Shown in pieces: positions 1 through 9,915 of a stretch of 64,000 bases of DNA. Numbering within the stretch: the stretch's first letter is position 1; every line of letters starts with the position of its first letter. Source of the stretch: Agaricus subrufescens (Eukaryota; Basidiomycota; Agaricomycetes; Agaricales; Agaricaceae); NCBI GenBank assembly GCA_029945375.1, contig CM057064.1, positions 2,666,001 to 2,730,000 on the forward strand, read 5' to 3'. The translations under genes and the position numbers were made by a program. The notes beneath the pieces were generated by a model. That model saw only the letters and a list, made by a program, of their open reading frames with translations, ran no database searches and was not told the DNA's origin.

Positions 1-1
1 T

Positions 2-2695
2 TTCTTTGTCCCCAAAAAAGACGGCTCACTAAGGCTATGCCAGGATTATCGCAAACTCAACTCGGTTACCATAAAGGACAAGACCCCCCTACCACTAATC
101 AGCGAAGTCATCGGGAAATTAAAACACGCCAAATACTTCAACAAACTCGACATCATCTGGGGTTATAACAATGTACGAATCAAGGAAGGAGACGAATGGA
201 AAGGAGCTATTCTCACCAACAGAGGACTTTTCGAACCAACGGTCATGTTCTTCGGAATGTGCAACTCGCCAGCCACCTTCTCTCGCTGGATGACCACCAT
301 CTTCAGAGAAATGATCCAGGACGGTTCACTAGTCAACTACATAGACGATTTCGCCATCCCTGCCGACTCCCTCCCCGAACTAGAAGAACGGACATTGCGA
401 TTCCTAAAAATAGCGGACGAAAACAACCTATGCTTCAAACGAACCAAATGCGAGTTTAATGCAACCAAGATCTCGATGCTCGGAATGGTTATAGGAGACG
501 GTCAAGCAAGCATGGAAACTGAAAAAGTCGAATCGGTCCGGAACTGGAAAACACCAACCTGCGTAAAGGACGTCGAACGGTTTATCGGTTTTGCAAATTT
601 CTACCAACGCTTCATTCAAGACTTTAGCACTCTCGCTGCACCGCTCAATGCCTTGAAGGGAGGTAAGACCCCAAAACCCTGGAAATGGACCGCCGAAGAA
701 CAAAACGCTTTCGAAGCCATCAAAACCGCCATCACCAATGAACCCGTCCTAGCCCTACCAGATAACGAAGGAAAATTCAGACTCGAGACCGACGCATCCA
801 ACGTAGGAATCGGAGCAGTCTTATCCCAGGAACAGGAAGGAAAATGGCATCCAGTCACATTTATGTCCAAGACCCTCACCGACGCAGAAAAGAACTACGA
901 AATCTACGACAAAGAACTCCTCGCCATAGTCAAGGCAATCAAGAACTGGAGACACTACCTGCTAGATGCCAAACATCAATTCGAAATCTGGACCGACCAC
1001 GAAAACCTCAAATACTTCCGAGAACCTCAAAAACTAAATGCCCGCCAGGCCCGATGGTATCTCATGCTCCAAGAATATGATTACTTACTCCGACACATCC
1101 CCGGCAAAACTAATGTCAAAGCCGATATCCTATCCAGACTATTCCGACACGAAAACCCCGAGGAAGAAACCCGAATCGAGATGTTCAAAGACCGCGTTAT
1201 CCTACGAACCTTATCCGAAATTCCCACCTCACTAGAAGTCACCTTGCTCCTAAACCGAAACTTCTCGATCTCCGCGGACCCCGACACCCTGAAACAAATT
1301 AGCAACTCCAAACTCCAAGAGAACCGCGTCATCCAAGAAAAGAACAAAAGACCCGACCAATTCTGGGAAGAAAACGGTATAATCTACCGAAACGGGAAGA
1401 TCTACGTACCAGATGAACCCAAACTTCGGGAATCCATACTCTCGGACCACCACTACCCACCCGACATAGGACACCCCGGATCTTACCGCATGCTCGAACT
1501 TGTAAAACGAACCTTCTGGTGGCCCACGATCAAGACGGACGTAAAAAGATTCGTGAAAGGATGTACCGAATGCCAGAAAAACAAGATCAACCGACAACCC
1601 GGTCACACGCCCCTCAAACCCCTACCCATCCCCGAAGCACCATGGCAGGAAATATCCATCGATATGATCGGCCCCCTACCTAAATCCGAGGACCACGACG
1701 CCATACTAGTGATTGTCGATCGATTTTCCAAAATGATCCACCTCATCCCCACCGAGACTTCCCTCACGTCAAGACAACTTGCCGAAATTTACAAGAAGGA
1801 CATCTGGCGCATACACGGAATACCCAAACGCATTATTAGCGACAGAGGCCCCCAGTTTGCCTCTAAGTTCATGAAGGAATTATGCTCCGCCCTAGGAATC
1901 GAAAGAAACCTGTCTACCGCTTACCACCCACAAACTGACGGCCAAACGGAGAGGATCAACCAAGAGGTCGAAGCTTATTTACGAAACTTCGTTAACTACA
2001 AACAAAATGACTGGGCAAAATGGCTTCCCACCGCTGAATTCCAATACAACGACAAGACCCACGCCGCAACCAAGCAGACCCCATTCTTCCTCACTTATGG
2101 AATTCACCCTTGGAAAGGAAACCTAACCGTTAACTCGGATAACCCCCTGGCCAACGACTTCGCCGCGGAATTAGAAAAAACGCGAAACGAAGCACGAGCA
2201 GCTCTAGAAGAGTACAACTCCATTATGTCCGAACGCGGTAATCTGAAACGGCAGAAAAACCCCCTATCGAAAGGAGATCTAGTTTTCCTGGAAGCTACCA
2301 ACATACGATCTAATCGCCCTTCTGGAAAATTCGACAACAAACGCTACGGACCCTTCGAAATTCTGGAACCCATTGGAGAAACCTCTTTCCGTCTAAAATT
2401 ACCTGAAACCTGGGCTATACACAACGTCTTCCATTCTTCGCTTCTCACCAAATTCAACGAACCCGAGTTCACCTGTCAAAAAACTCCACCTCCACCCCCC
2501 CCAGATATTATTAACAACGAAGAAGAATACGAAGTAGAGGAAATCCGTGGACATAGGAAGAAAGGCCGAGGAACTCAATACCTGGTACACTGGAAAGGAT
2601 ATGACAACTCCGAGGATACGTGGCAATCCGCAACCGACCTTGAGAACGCACAAGAACTTCTATCCGAGTATAGGAAACACAACAACCTCTTGTGA
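2..2695 (+). CDS. gypsy family A Pol, partial (RT, RNase H, integrase, chromodomain)
   Basis: The frame is open from base 2, so the coding region starts upstream of the window. It begins in the RT fingers (FFVPKKDGSLR). The RT catalytic box is YIDD rather than the usual Y-V/L-DD, near base 340. RNase H (LETDAS) follows near 780, then the integrase HHCC zinc finger with CTECQ near 1560. The integrase core has ISIDMIG, ISDRGPQFAS and the TAYHPQTDGQTER box near 1910-1950. The C-terminus holds a GPF module (RYGPFEILEP) and a chromodomain with YLVHWKGYDNSEDTW, which typically steers integration to heterochromatin. The stop is TGA at 2693-2695. There is no internal stop, so this pol is probably functional apart from the missing 5' part. 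Confidence 0.95.
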   Translation, partial: FFVPKKDGSLRLCQDYRKLNSVTIKDKTPLPLISEVIGKLKHAKYFNKLDIIWGYNNVRIKEGDEWKGAILTNRGLFEPTVMFFGMCNSPATFSRWMTTIFREMIQDGSLVNYIDDFAIPADSLPELEERTLRFLKIADENNLCFKRTKCEFNATKISMLGMVIGDGQASMETEKVESVRNWKTPTCVKDVERFIGFANFYQRFIQDFSTLAAPLNALKGGKTPKPWKWTAEEQNAFEAIKTAITNEPVLALPDNEGKFRLETDASNVGIGAVLSQEQEGKWHPVTFMSKTLTDAEKNYEIYDKELLAIVKAIKNWRHYLLDAKHQFEIWTDHENLKYFREPQKLNARQARWYLMLQEYDYLLRHIPGKTNVKADILSRLFRHENPEEETRIEMFKDRVILRTLSEIPTSLEVTLLLNRNFSISADPDTLKQISNSKLQENRVIQEKNKRPDQFWEENGIIYRNGKIYVPDEPKLRESILSDHHYPPDIGHPGSYRMLELVKRTFWWPTIKTDVKRFVKGCTECQKNKINRQPGHTPLKPLPIPEAPWQEISIDMIGPLPKSEDHDAILVIVDRFSKMIHLIPTETSLTSRQLAEIYKKDIWRIHGIPKRIISDRGPQFASKFMKELCSALGIERNLSTAYHPQTDGQTERINQEVEAYLRNFVNYKQNDWAKWLPTAEFQYNDKTHAATKQTPFFLTYGIHPWKGNLTVNSDNPLANDFAAELEKTRNEARAALEEYNSIMSERGNLKRQKNPLSKGDLVFLEATNIRSNRPSGKFDNKRYGPFEILEPIGETSFRLKLPETWAIHNVFHSSLLTKFNEPEFTCQKTPPPPPPDIINNEEEYEVEEIRGHRKKGRGTQYLVHWKGYDNSEDTWQSATDLENAQELLSEYRKHNNLL

Positions 2696-2696
2696 T

Positions 2697-2704
2697 TATA
2701 AAAG
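2697..2704 (+). promoter_or_regulatory. TATA box upstream of accessory ORF3
   Basis: TATAAAAG lies two bases after the pol stop codon and 57 bp before the ORF3 ATG. The same octamer is at the same 57-bp distance in the second copy (17015-17022, minus strand), although the flanking bases and even the pol stop codon differ (TGA against TAG). Function as an internal promoter is inferred. Confidence 0.55.
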
Positions 2705-2760
2705 GAAACCAACCACACTACCACCGGTATAGCATCGTCTATTGGTTCGAAGAAGACATC

Positions 2761-3165
2761 ATGAGCTCCCAAAACACCGCCGAAACCCTCACCACCCCCG
2801 AGCAGGAGGCTTACCACAACCTCATCATCGACTCTTTCCGGAGCTCCGCCAAACGAGAGCTCATAGAAATCTACACCGCAGTAACGGACGTGGACAACCG
2901 CTACGCCCACACCTACATCCCACTCATCTACGACCGCCCGAAAGGAGTTAACCCGGCAAGCGAAGAAGAAAAGGACCACATGGTAAAGGTCATGAGGAAG
3001 GAGAGGCAGATGATCAAGAAGATCATTAGAAAGTTGCAGATGATGGAGGATGAGTTGAAAGATCTCACCGAGGAGATAAACCCGAACGCCCACGGATGGG
3101 CCGCAAATGGAACATGGGGAGAAGGATGGGAAGCACCGGCAGAAGAAAACAACCAGCAACAGTAG
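2761..3165 (+). CDS. gypsy family A accessory ORF3 (134 aa, unknown)
   Basis: A small acidic and basic helical-looking protein encoded directly after pol. It starts MSSQNTAETL at an ATG; the frame is open further upstream to 2692, but only with a non-ATG start overlapping the pol stop. The middle is charged (EEEKDHMVKVMRKERQ) and could form a coiled coil. The C-terminus is Trp/Gly rich (HGWAANGTWGEGWE). No signal peptide or membrane segment is present, so it is not env-like. The minus-strand copy at 16554-16958 is the same length with only mild substitutions (T/S, I/V, M/L, S/N), which suggests it is maintained. I do not recognise the family. A role in particle assembly or nuclear import is possible but unsupported. 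Confidence 0.75.
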   Translation: MSSQNTAETLTTPEQEAYHNLIIDSFRSSAKRELIEIYTAVTDVDNRYAHTYIPLIYDRPKGVNPASEEEKDHMVKVMRKERQMIKKIIRKLQMMEDELKDLTEEINPNAHGWAANGTWGEGWEAPAEENNQQQ

Positions 3166-3193
3166 ACGTTGCCTAATAGGGAGGAAAGGATAA

Positions 3194-3200
3194 TATAAAA
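3194..3200 (+). promoter_or_regulatory. TATA box upstream of accessory ORF4
   Basis: TATAAAA lies 94 bp before the ORF4 ATG and is followed by a pyrimidine-rich TTTCTCTCTCTC stretch typical of fungal core promoters. The counterpart in copy 2 is at 16519-16525 on the minus strand, 98 bp before its ORF4. Promoter activity is inferred from conservation and position. Confidence 0.5.
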
Positions 3201-3293
3201 TCAAACCGTTTTTCGTTTTCTCTCTCTCATTCCAATCTGCCCAACATTGCGCTCACAGCTAAATACGCCCCTCTGCTCGAACTTCTAGCCAGC

Positions 3294-4208
3294 ATGAACC
3301 CTAACACCAACCCGACTTTCCGCACCATCGCCATCCCCGTCGACCAAGCCATGCACAAAGATTACATCCAGCGCAGGCACTCCACCATAGCCCGACGCCG
3401 CTATCTCCTCAGGGTCCTGCACGCCATGGCGCAACTTCGTGAAATAGGAGCCTCCATCATACAACTAAACAACAACGCCCAGAACATTGCAGGATCGGTA
3501 ATCGCCCCCATCAGACTCTGCGGAGGAGACGAAGGAATCGTAGCCGAACACTTCAACAAAATCCTCGCCGAACTGCACAAAATAACTAACACCCACATCG
3601 AATTCAACGCCCACTCCATCGCCTGTCACTCAGTTAGAATGCTCGACGTCTTGGATCGAGTAGGACCTGCCGAAGAACTAGCCGCCGCAGATGCAATCTG
3701 CAAACCCTATCGATTGGAACCCGAAACTAGACCCAACACTCCGCCAACCGAAACCATCCCTGACCCCACTCCCTTACCCGTCCCGAGTCGGGAAAACGAT
3801 CCCATGGATGAAGACTCCGACAAAGAGAACATACGCCCGGCTGCAAGCCGCGTCTCTAACATTCACTCCCCCGATCTAGCCGAAGAAGCCGACGCCCTCT
3901 ACAGCTATCTGAACTTCATGCCAAACGCCACCGTACCCACCGAATTCAAAATGCCCACCACCTATTGTTTCGCCTACAATAACCGATACAAATCCCCCGA
4001 AGAAAGACTTGCATACTGGAGTGTCATCCTCACCGTCTTGTTGATGAAAAAAGGGAAGGACGAAACCTTCAAAGGGCTGCCGGTTCGCATCGTCGTCGGA
4101 GGACGAGATAACGCCCCTCACTTCATCGGTTTCAACGAGAAAACCGACCAATGGATCATGGCAGACACCAAGAAGAAACTCCTGAACAACCTCCTCGCGC
4201 ATATCTAA
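3294..4208 (+). CDS. gypsy family A accessory ORF4 (304 aa, unknown)
   Basis: A second accessory ORF between ORF3 and the 3' LTR, ending 40 bp before the LTR. It starts MNPNTNPTFRT. The N-terminal half (about residues 20-140) is probably alpha-helical, with a basic QRRHSTIARRRYLL patch. A Pro-rich linker with NTPPTE and MDEDSDKEN spans about residues 150-190. The C-terminal domain contains CFAYNNRYKSPEERLAYW and VRIVVGGRDNAPHFIGF. There is no transmembrane segment or signal peptide, so the position is env-like but the protein is not. Copy 2 (15540-16421, minus) is highly similar but frameshifted near its end. Family unknown. The TATA box at 3194 suggests separate transcription. Confidence 0.75.
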   Translation: MNPNTNPTFRTIAIPVDQAMHKDYIQRRHSTIARRRYLLRVLHAMAQLREIGASIIQLNNNAQNIAGSVIAPIRLCGGDEGIVAEHFNKILAELHKITNTHIEFNAHSIACHSVRMLDVLDRVGPAEELAAADAICKPYRLEPETRPNTPPTETIPDPTPLPVPSRENDPMDEDSDKENIRPAASRVSNIHSPDLAEEADALYSYLNFMPNATVPTEFKMPTTYCFAYNNRYKSPEERLAYWSVILTVLLMKKGKDETFKGLPVRIVVGGRDNAPHFIGFNEKTDQWIMADTKKKLLNNLLAHI

Positions 4209-4248
4209 TGTCGCTTCGATTGGAATCCGAAGCCTGAACGGAGGGTGA

Positions 4249-4539
4249 TGTTACGATCTATTTCCGTTATCGTCCCCTGACCCAGGTCCACATGCTACCG
4301 CTCCACATCCATATGCTCGCCCTTGCCTTTCTTGTATACTTGTTCTCATCGTTAGTCAGACACCTCGGGCATACTTACTCAGCCCGTTTTCTATTTCTAT
4401 TATTAGGTAGTCGACTCTCTATAAGTAGCGTAGTAATACTCTGTATTCCTTACGCTTTACCAACTCGCTATATTCCCTTATCGCTCTCAAGTCTTTGCCT
4501 TAAGTTGCAACCTGAGCTAATCGCTATAAGGTCGTAACA
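4249..4539 (+). repeat. family A 3' LTR (291 bp)
   Basis: It starts TGTTACGATC and ends GGTCGTAACA, giving perfect 8-bp terminal inverted repeats (TGTTACGA/TCGTAACA). Nearly the same sequence occurs at 15166-15455 and 21722-22013 in reverse orientation. A TATAAG box is at 4420, and the motif ACGCTTTACCAA is 32 bp downstream at 4452-4463. That motif is complementary to the primer binding site of the complete copy, so the transcript probably starts there. Confidence 0.95.
4420..4463 (+). promoter_or_regulatory. LTR core promoter and self-priming start segment
   Basis: TATAAGTAG begins at 4420. ACGCTTTACCAA at 4452-4463 sits at the expected start-site distance and is the exact reverse complement of the 12-nt PBS seen beside the 5' LTR of the complete copy (21709-21720). 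This is the arrangement known for Tf1/sushi self-priming. Confidence 0.6.
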
Positions 4540-5869
4540 CTTACCATGCTGGCAGCCGTGGTTGGACAGTACAGTGGTGGCGTCGCTGTCATTTCTTGGA
4601 AGGTGAAAATCAGCGGCTTCCTGATGATATTACTTGGGAACCGGAGAGCCACATAACCGACGCTCTGTGGGGCCAGGTCATGGCACGACGGGATGTCCGG
4701 GTGAGTACAAATGCCTGGTTGACGCTCACGATGCTGATGTTCTTCTAGTTAGGACGGTGGGACCTTGCCAGTACGCTCGAGGAAGATAATCTTGATTATG
4801 TTTCCGAAGTGGCATACATGGAGTATACCGCCGAAATCGACGCCGTCTTGTCGCCTAATCTTTCCACTCTGCAAACACTAGCCGACGCTCCAGAGTCGTT
4901 GATTGACAGCGACATTCCCATTATGAAATACTCACAGGCCATCAAGAAGGATACGATGCAATACTTTGTCAAGGATGCTCCACGCGGCGCGATTCCACTG
5001 CGTGAAGTTGCCGGCATCACCAATTGGTTGCATCGTCATCTGGCGCAAGCCAACCGGACGCAATGGCAGATAGGTCCCGCTATGTGCCACGCTTGCACCA
5101 TTTGGATAGCGTATAAATTGGCCCAAAGCGAATTCCCAAAGCACTCCGAGTTAACAGATCTCGAAGTGGCCTGGATGGTTCAGTCAACGACCCGTCGGAT
5201 CATCCTCGTCGATGTGAACAGGATTTGTATAAGCCACTTGGAGCGTCTCATGTTTGAGTTCTCCAATAGTGCAGGCGCGGCGGGCGATTATATCTGGGGT
5301 TTAAACGTAGGGGATCATCAAGAAGGATGGAATCCGTATACCCTCATTCCTCCGTCTTGGATAGGCAAGGACCACAAACTTGATGAATCGAATCAAACGG
5401 TTTGTAACATTATTTATTGTCTAGTCCACGAGGTAGTTAACCATGACATCGCTAGATTGGTTGGGGCTATGTGACAGAACAACAACAGGGGAGTACGGAT
5501 CAGAGTGCGACACCAGGACGCGCTTTGGGGGGGATGCAAAAACGCAAGAGGAGCGCCTCGCCGCCCGAAGGGCAGACATCTCATAAGCGCGGACAGAAAC
5601 GCGGGCGCGGACGCCGACGCGGACAACAGGGTAATCGTAAACGCAAGAGGAGCACTTCGGCCCACGTCGCTGTGCAAGAGGTGAGCGGGGAGAATATGAC
5701 CATGAAGGGTGAGGCTGGCCCTTCTCCCCACGTCGCTGAAGAGGTGGCCGGGGAGAATCTGAAGGTGAAGGTTGAGGCTGGCTCGCCGGCCCACGTCGCG
5801 GGCGAAGACGCGGTCGACTTGAAAGTTAGCGTGAAGGTTGAGGCCGTAGAGTTGCAGGATAGTCGTTAG
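4540..5869 (+). CDS. spliced gene with chromodomain-like end, 5' part cut off by the gypsy insertion
   Basis: Model: exon from at least 4540 to 4700, 4749-5432, 5489-5869, with introns of 48 and 56 nt that are both phase 0. The first exon encodes TVQWWRRCHFLEGENQ and DDITWEPESHI, which resembles the C-terminal half of a chromodomain. The middle 230 residues (NWLHRHLAQ, CHACTIWIAYKLAQ, YIWGLNVGD) are unrecognised. The last exon is rich in Lys/Arg (KRGQKRGRGRRRG, a likely nuclear signal) and has about three degenerate AHVA...VKVEA units. The LTR at 4539 separates this from any 5' exons, so the gene is probably disrupted. The basic tract is encoded by the GCGGAC-rich repeat. It could instead be the tail of another gypsy pol, but the introns argue for a host or cargo gene. 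Confidence 0.5.
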
Positions 5870-6420
5870 ATATACTGTAAAGGCCCTTAATTAGTTTTGT
5901 ATGCCCCTCCACAACAGTGAAGCTACTTACACATCATCATCCCTTACTTCTAAGTGCCCTGAGACGCGGACTACTACGCGGATGATGACGCGGGCGCGGA
6001 CACACGCGGACGAAAGGCCGGGCGCGGCTTTACAGTCATAATACATGACTTATTTGAGGCCGTAGAGTTGCAGGATAGTCGTTAGATATACTGTAAAGGC
6101 CCTTAATTAGTTTTGTATGCCCCTCCACAACAGTGAAGCTACTTACACATCATCATCCCTTCCTTCTAAGTGCCCTGAGACGCGGACCACCACGCGGATG
6201 ATGACGCGGGCGCGGACACACGCGGACGAAAGGCCGGGCGCGGCTTTACAGTCAGAATACATGACTTATTCATTCCTAGTATACCCAGTGATCTCGACCA
6301 TGATGAACAACTTTCGTAGGCTGAGGTAGGTGTTGGGTAGTATGTAGTAGAGCGATCCTCTAGCCCGAGAAGCTAGGAGACGCGGACAGACACGCGGACT
6401 TTGACACGGACGCGGTCTTC
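5583..6420 (+). repeat. GCGGAC motif array, left side
   Basis: Repeated GACGCGGAC/GCGCGGAC motifs occur at about 5583-5630, 5965-6010, 6180-6245 and 6380-6415, all with GCGGAC on the plus strand. The reverse orientation (GTCCGC) occurs at 10264-10535, on the other side of the 7125-9915 gene. Confidence 0.6.
5840..6271 (+). repeat. 216-bp tandem duplication, two copies
   Basis: Copy 1 is 5840-6055 and copy 2 is 6056-6271, nearly identical (for example ACTACTACGCGG against ACCACCACGCGG). Copy 1 contains the last codons and stop of the preceding gene, so copy 2 is a duplicated 3' end. Each copy carries several GCGGAC/CGCGGAC motifs. Confidence 0.9.
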
Positions 6421-7124
6421 AGTGGGTGCGGAAAGGTGAGAATCGACATTTGAATGTGTAGACACCAGAGAAGCCCAGTATCTGCTAACGATCTTCGGAG
6501 GACACTAGAGAAACCTAGGAATCCAGGACGGCGAAGGCTCTAGAGATAACCTAGTAGCCTCAATGTGAACCTAGAGGAACCTAGAGGAAGATAAACTTGG
6601 GTTAGTAACAGATTTCCACAGTAGGGCCCGACTCTAGAGAATCCTAGATGTCGTCGTATGCAGAGGTGAGTGTGATCCAAAATAAGTGACGCCCTGACCG
6701 CGGTCACATGTCACTCGGGCATCAAAGAACCCTCCTCGGCTGAGAGGAGGTGCCAAAAATAGCGCTGCTTCGCCTTTTTTCCTTCTACCTTTTGGTAACA
6801 CAGGTAAGTGCTAATGGGGTCAATTTCTTTCCAGACGTTGATCGGCACAAAGTCAGATAGACTCTACGCGACGCACACTCAAACCAGACTACTAGGTTTT
6901 CTCTACAGTCTGTCACGATCAGGAATCTTTTCACTAGCGGATTACTCTACACAAACTACGGGGTTTCTCCCACAGCCTGGATATTTGTGCGAGCCTCTGG
7001 TCTGATTACTGGTCATTGATCCAGAGTCTAAATCCTCCACTCTCTCGCGTCTGTTTACTAGCCCTCTTGGGCTGTCCACCTCACATTGAAATCGCACGTT
7101 ATCTAACGAGACGAAACTCCATCC
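6272..7124. other. no gene seen; repeat-rich upstream region
   Basis: No convincing coding sequence. It holds further GACGCGGAC motifs at about 6380-6415, a run of ACCTAGAGGA-like short repeats at 6490-6600, and an imperfect hairpin CCTCCTCGGCTGAGAGGAGG near 6731. It probably includes the promoter of the gene at 7125. Confidence 0.5.
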
Positions 7125-9915
7125 ATGTCGGCGAAATGGACTTTCAAGCAGCCTGAAGGACGGGCCACTATTGTGGATGGCGACATAGTATACTCACCCA
7201 ACTCAACCCGACCATTGAAGACCATTCCGTCGCCACTGATGCCCTGGAAGTTCGAAGAGAATGTTTCTACAGCTACCGATTTTCAAGAGCCACACTGGTG
7301 GACCGCCGGTACAGAGTGGCTAGGCTTTGTGCCCAAACAGCCGGTGCCGTATACAGGAGTTTGGTTTGGTCCGTTAAGCATTATCCCGAACAAACTGCTA
7401 TGCGAGAATCAAACAGACTATAGACTGCCGCCTTTCTATAGCGACAAATGGTTGGAAATTGATTATATGCTCTGGGAGACCTGCGAGATACTTCGTAACG
7501 CGTACCATCTGAATTACGCTCTTCCCTTTCCTCCTCGCTGGTGGCATTATCACAAGTCATTCAGGACATGGGCTATGGCAATGGATCACATCAGCCAAGG
7601 TCGCGATTGGTTTGCTATGTGGATCGGTTTACTCTACTGGTCTACAAGAAAGGTCCCTAATGGACCCGATTTTGCGGAAGGATTGACACCACCGGATTGG
7701 TTCAAAACGGTGGTGTTTAAGAGATCTAACAATGTCAACGCGACACATGTGGACGCCATTCGAACGTCCCAGCTTCTTCAAAATTGGTGGCAGGTAGACC
7801 GTGTGGGCGTATTTTTGCAGCATCCCAGGCAGGCCCCACTGCAACCAAGAGCTGAATGGTTTGTAGCACAGAACGTGCCTGTGTGGTACCGTTGGGGAGA
7901 GCAAGAGCGGCGATCGTCTGGGTATGCCGACTTCCCGCTGATCACTCCGCCACCAGAATGCCTTCAAAATGCTACCACTTGGATCTCTACATCACCGTCT
8001 AATTTTGCATCCCAAGCATCGCATACGCATCTTGATGAATATGTCGATGAAGGTCCCGCCATTGAAAACCCTTTCGACTACCCACCGATAGATCCGTCCT
8101 CCAACCCCTCAACATCAACTTGCTCATCGCTGCCACAGACATCCCTTCCTCAAATCAATACCGATACAAGCGGGCCTAGACCCAAGGAACGAGTTCGGAT
8201 AAACCAACATGGTGATCCTGTATGGGATTACGGTTCGGGGCGTTCGGTGTGGGAACCGTTTTTCAAAAAGCAGGAGGAAAAGCATCGTAGGAAGCTGGAG
8301 AAAGAGACTGCGAAAGCCAAACAAGCTCGAGAGTCCCGGATGAGGCAGCCTCCGAGGACTTCATGCCCGGTCTTTGTTTGGGATTGGGATGACGCCGATC
8401 CACCCAAGTTTGTAAGAACTCGCGTCAGGAATGATGAGCGTGAAGACACTTTGAACGAGTACAGCGGGAAGCAAAAGAGATACAATGCATTTGAGAACGA
8501 GTGGGACTGTTGCAGAGAGTGGGGAGACGACCCTGATGAAGAGGATTATGTCGAACCTCTTCCTCCTCATCTAGTTCCTGCCAAAACACCTGAAGAACAT
8601 CTATCCGAACGCTTAGGATCTGAGGTTGGTCGCTTGCTATACGAGTACTATGGCTGGGTGGCCCCCCTACCCCTGCCTCCTCCCGACAACCACATTTCCT
8701 GGCTGCCCGAAGTGGAGAGAAAAGCCTTTAAAGCTGTCCTCGGTATCCAATCTGCCCCTCTGGACGCAAGCTTCTTCTATTCGCCTTTAGCAAAAGCAGC
8801 GTCGCCTTACATCAAACTTCTGTCGGCGAAAGACTCCACACGTCCTTCACGCGATGTTTGTGATCTAGTGGATGATAACCGTTTAAGCCTGGCTTACTCC
8901 ACTGCTCTCAAATCCATACGTACTATTACCCGAAAACAGGAAACCTGGTATATGTTTGATTTTGAAAAGGGTAGAACGGTGCCATGGAACATTGCGGTGC
9001 CAACTGCGGTGAGTGCAATGATGGTCTGTCGTCTGAGGGAGAGGCTAGATGATGTCAGTCACAATAGACTCGATGAAACGGCTATTATCTGGGAGTTGGT
9101 GATGGAAGGCGTACGATTCCACACTGTATGCCGTCGGGTGGATCTGCCAGTAGCTGAGCCGGACAATCCTGGGGCCAGTTGCGTGCCTATGAGACTGTCG
9201 GACCATGTTTTTAACCTCGAGGACCTCTCGTATTATCAGCGCCAATGTCGGGAAGTCATGTCTTCTCCCAGAGCTCGTGCGGCACTGATGCGCGGAGGCT
9301 TCACACGTCGTCGCGCGCTCGAGTTCATGGACCCTTCGGAGGCTTTGCGAGGGCCTTGTGGATCTTATGCTAACCCTGACCTTATGTTCCTTGCCCATGA
9401 TGTGAATGGCACCGAATATGTCGACGATGAACTTACGGATGAGGAATATGACCTGTTATCAGGCGTGTACCTTCAATTCACAGGTATGTCATGTTGCTTT
9501 TCTTTACTAAAATAGACCTGTTGCTTATTGTACCCAAGGCCACCAGCTACACACAGCCAAAGTGTCATGGCTTCCCCAATGCTGGGTCTTTGAAAACTCT
9601 GGCTTGGATGTAGGGCGTTGGTCGGAGCATGCCGAGAGGCTCTGGGAAAGACGCACTGAGGCTGTCTTCCGTGACAAGGCGCCCAATGCCGCTGAGCCTC
9701 TGAATTGGGGTAAACGTGTTCTGGCGGGTATGAATGCCAAACAGTCGGGCTCTATCATGGCTGATGATATCCCAGACTCGGGAAAACTGGGCAAACCTGT
9801 CAACGTGACGGAATGGTGGTCAATGCTTCGTGGTCTAGCCGATGCCAGAAGAGCGGCGTCAAAGGTTGAATTATGGTCTAAGGAGTATCTCAAGGCTCAC
9901 GCCAGGAAAACTTAA
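7125..9915 (+). CDS. conserved protein of unknown function, 911 aa
   Basis: Model: exons 7125-9483 and 9539-9915, a 55-nt phase-1 intron. The start is the first ATG of the open frame. The N-terminal 260 residues are rich in Trp and Tyr (WWHYHKSFRTWAMAMDH, WFAMWIGLLYWS). A low-complexity Ser/Pro linker lies at about 285-350, and a Lys/Glu coiled segment (KKQEEKHRRKLEKE) at about 385-400. The C-terminal region has VFVWDWDDADPPKF, YEYYGWVAPLPLP, GRTVPWNIAVP and YVDDELTDEEYD. A decayed homologue lies on the minus strand at 43843-45410 inside the IS3EU-like transposon, with the intron at the same place after FTG. I do not know its function. The YVDDEL string is not an RT motif in this context. Flanking inverted GCGGAC arrays suggest it is transposon cargo. 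Confidence 0.75.

Larger units (their letters stand above)
1..4539 (+). mobile_element. Ty3/gypsy LTR retrotransposon, family A copy 1, 3' part
   Basis: The 3' part of a chromodomain gypsy element. It enters the window inside reverse transcriptase and continues through RNase H, integrase and chromodomain, two accessory ORFs, a purine-rich tract at about 4235-4248 and a 3' LTR at 4249-4539. The order and encoded proteins match the complete copy on the minus strand at 15166-22013, and the pol proteins differ at only scattered residues. The 5' LTR, gag and protease lie outside the window. All visible ORFs are open, so it may be young. The sequence right after the LTR is CTTAC, which would be the target duplication if it is found upstream. 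Confidence 0.95.

Noticed and set aside
3294..4208. Possible env gene in gypsy family A because of its position
   Set aside because: No signal peptide, transmembrane segment or furin-like site; it is better called an accessory ORF.
9400..9430. YVDD in the 911-aa protein as a reverse transcriptase active site
   Set aside because: None of the other RT motifs is nearby, and the homologous copy keeps the acidic run but no RT context.
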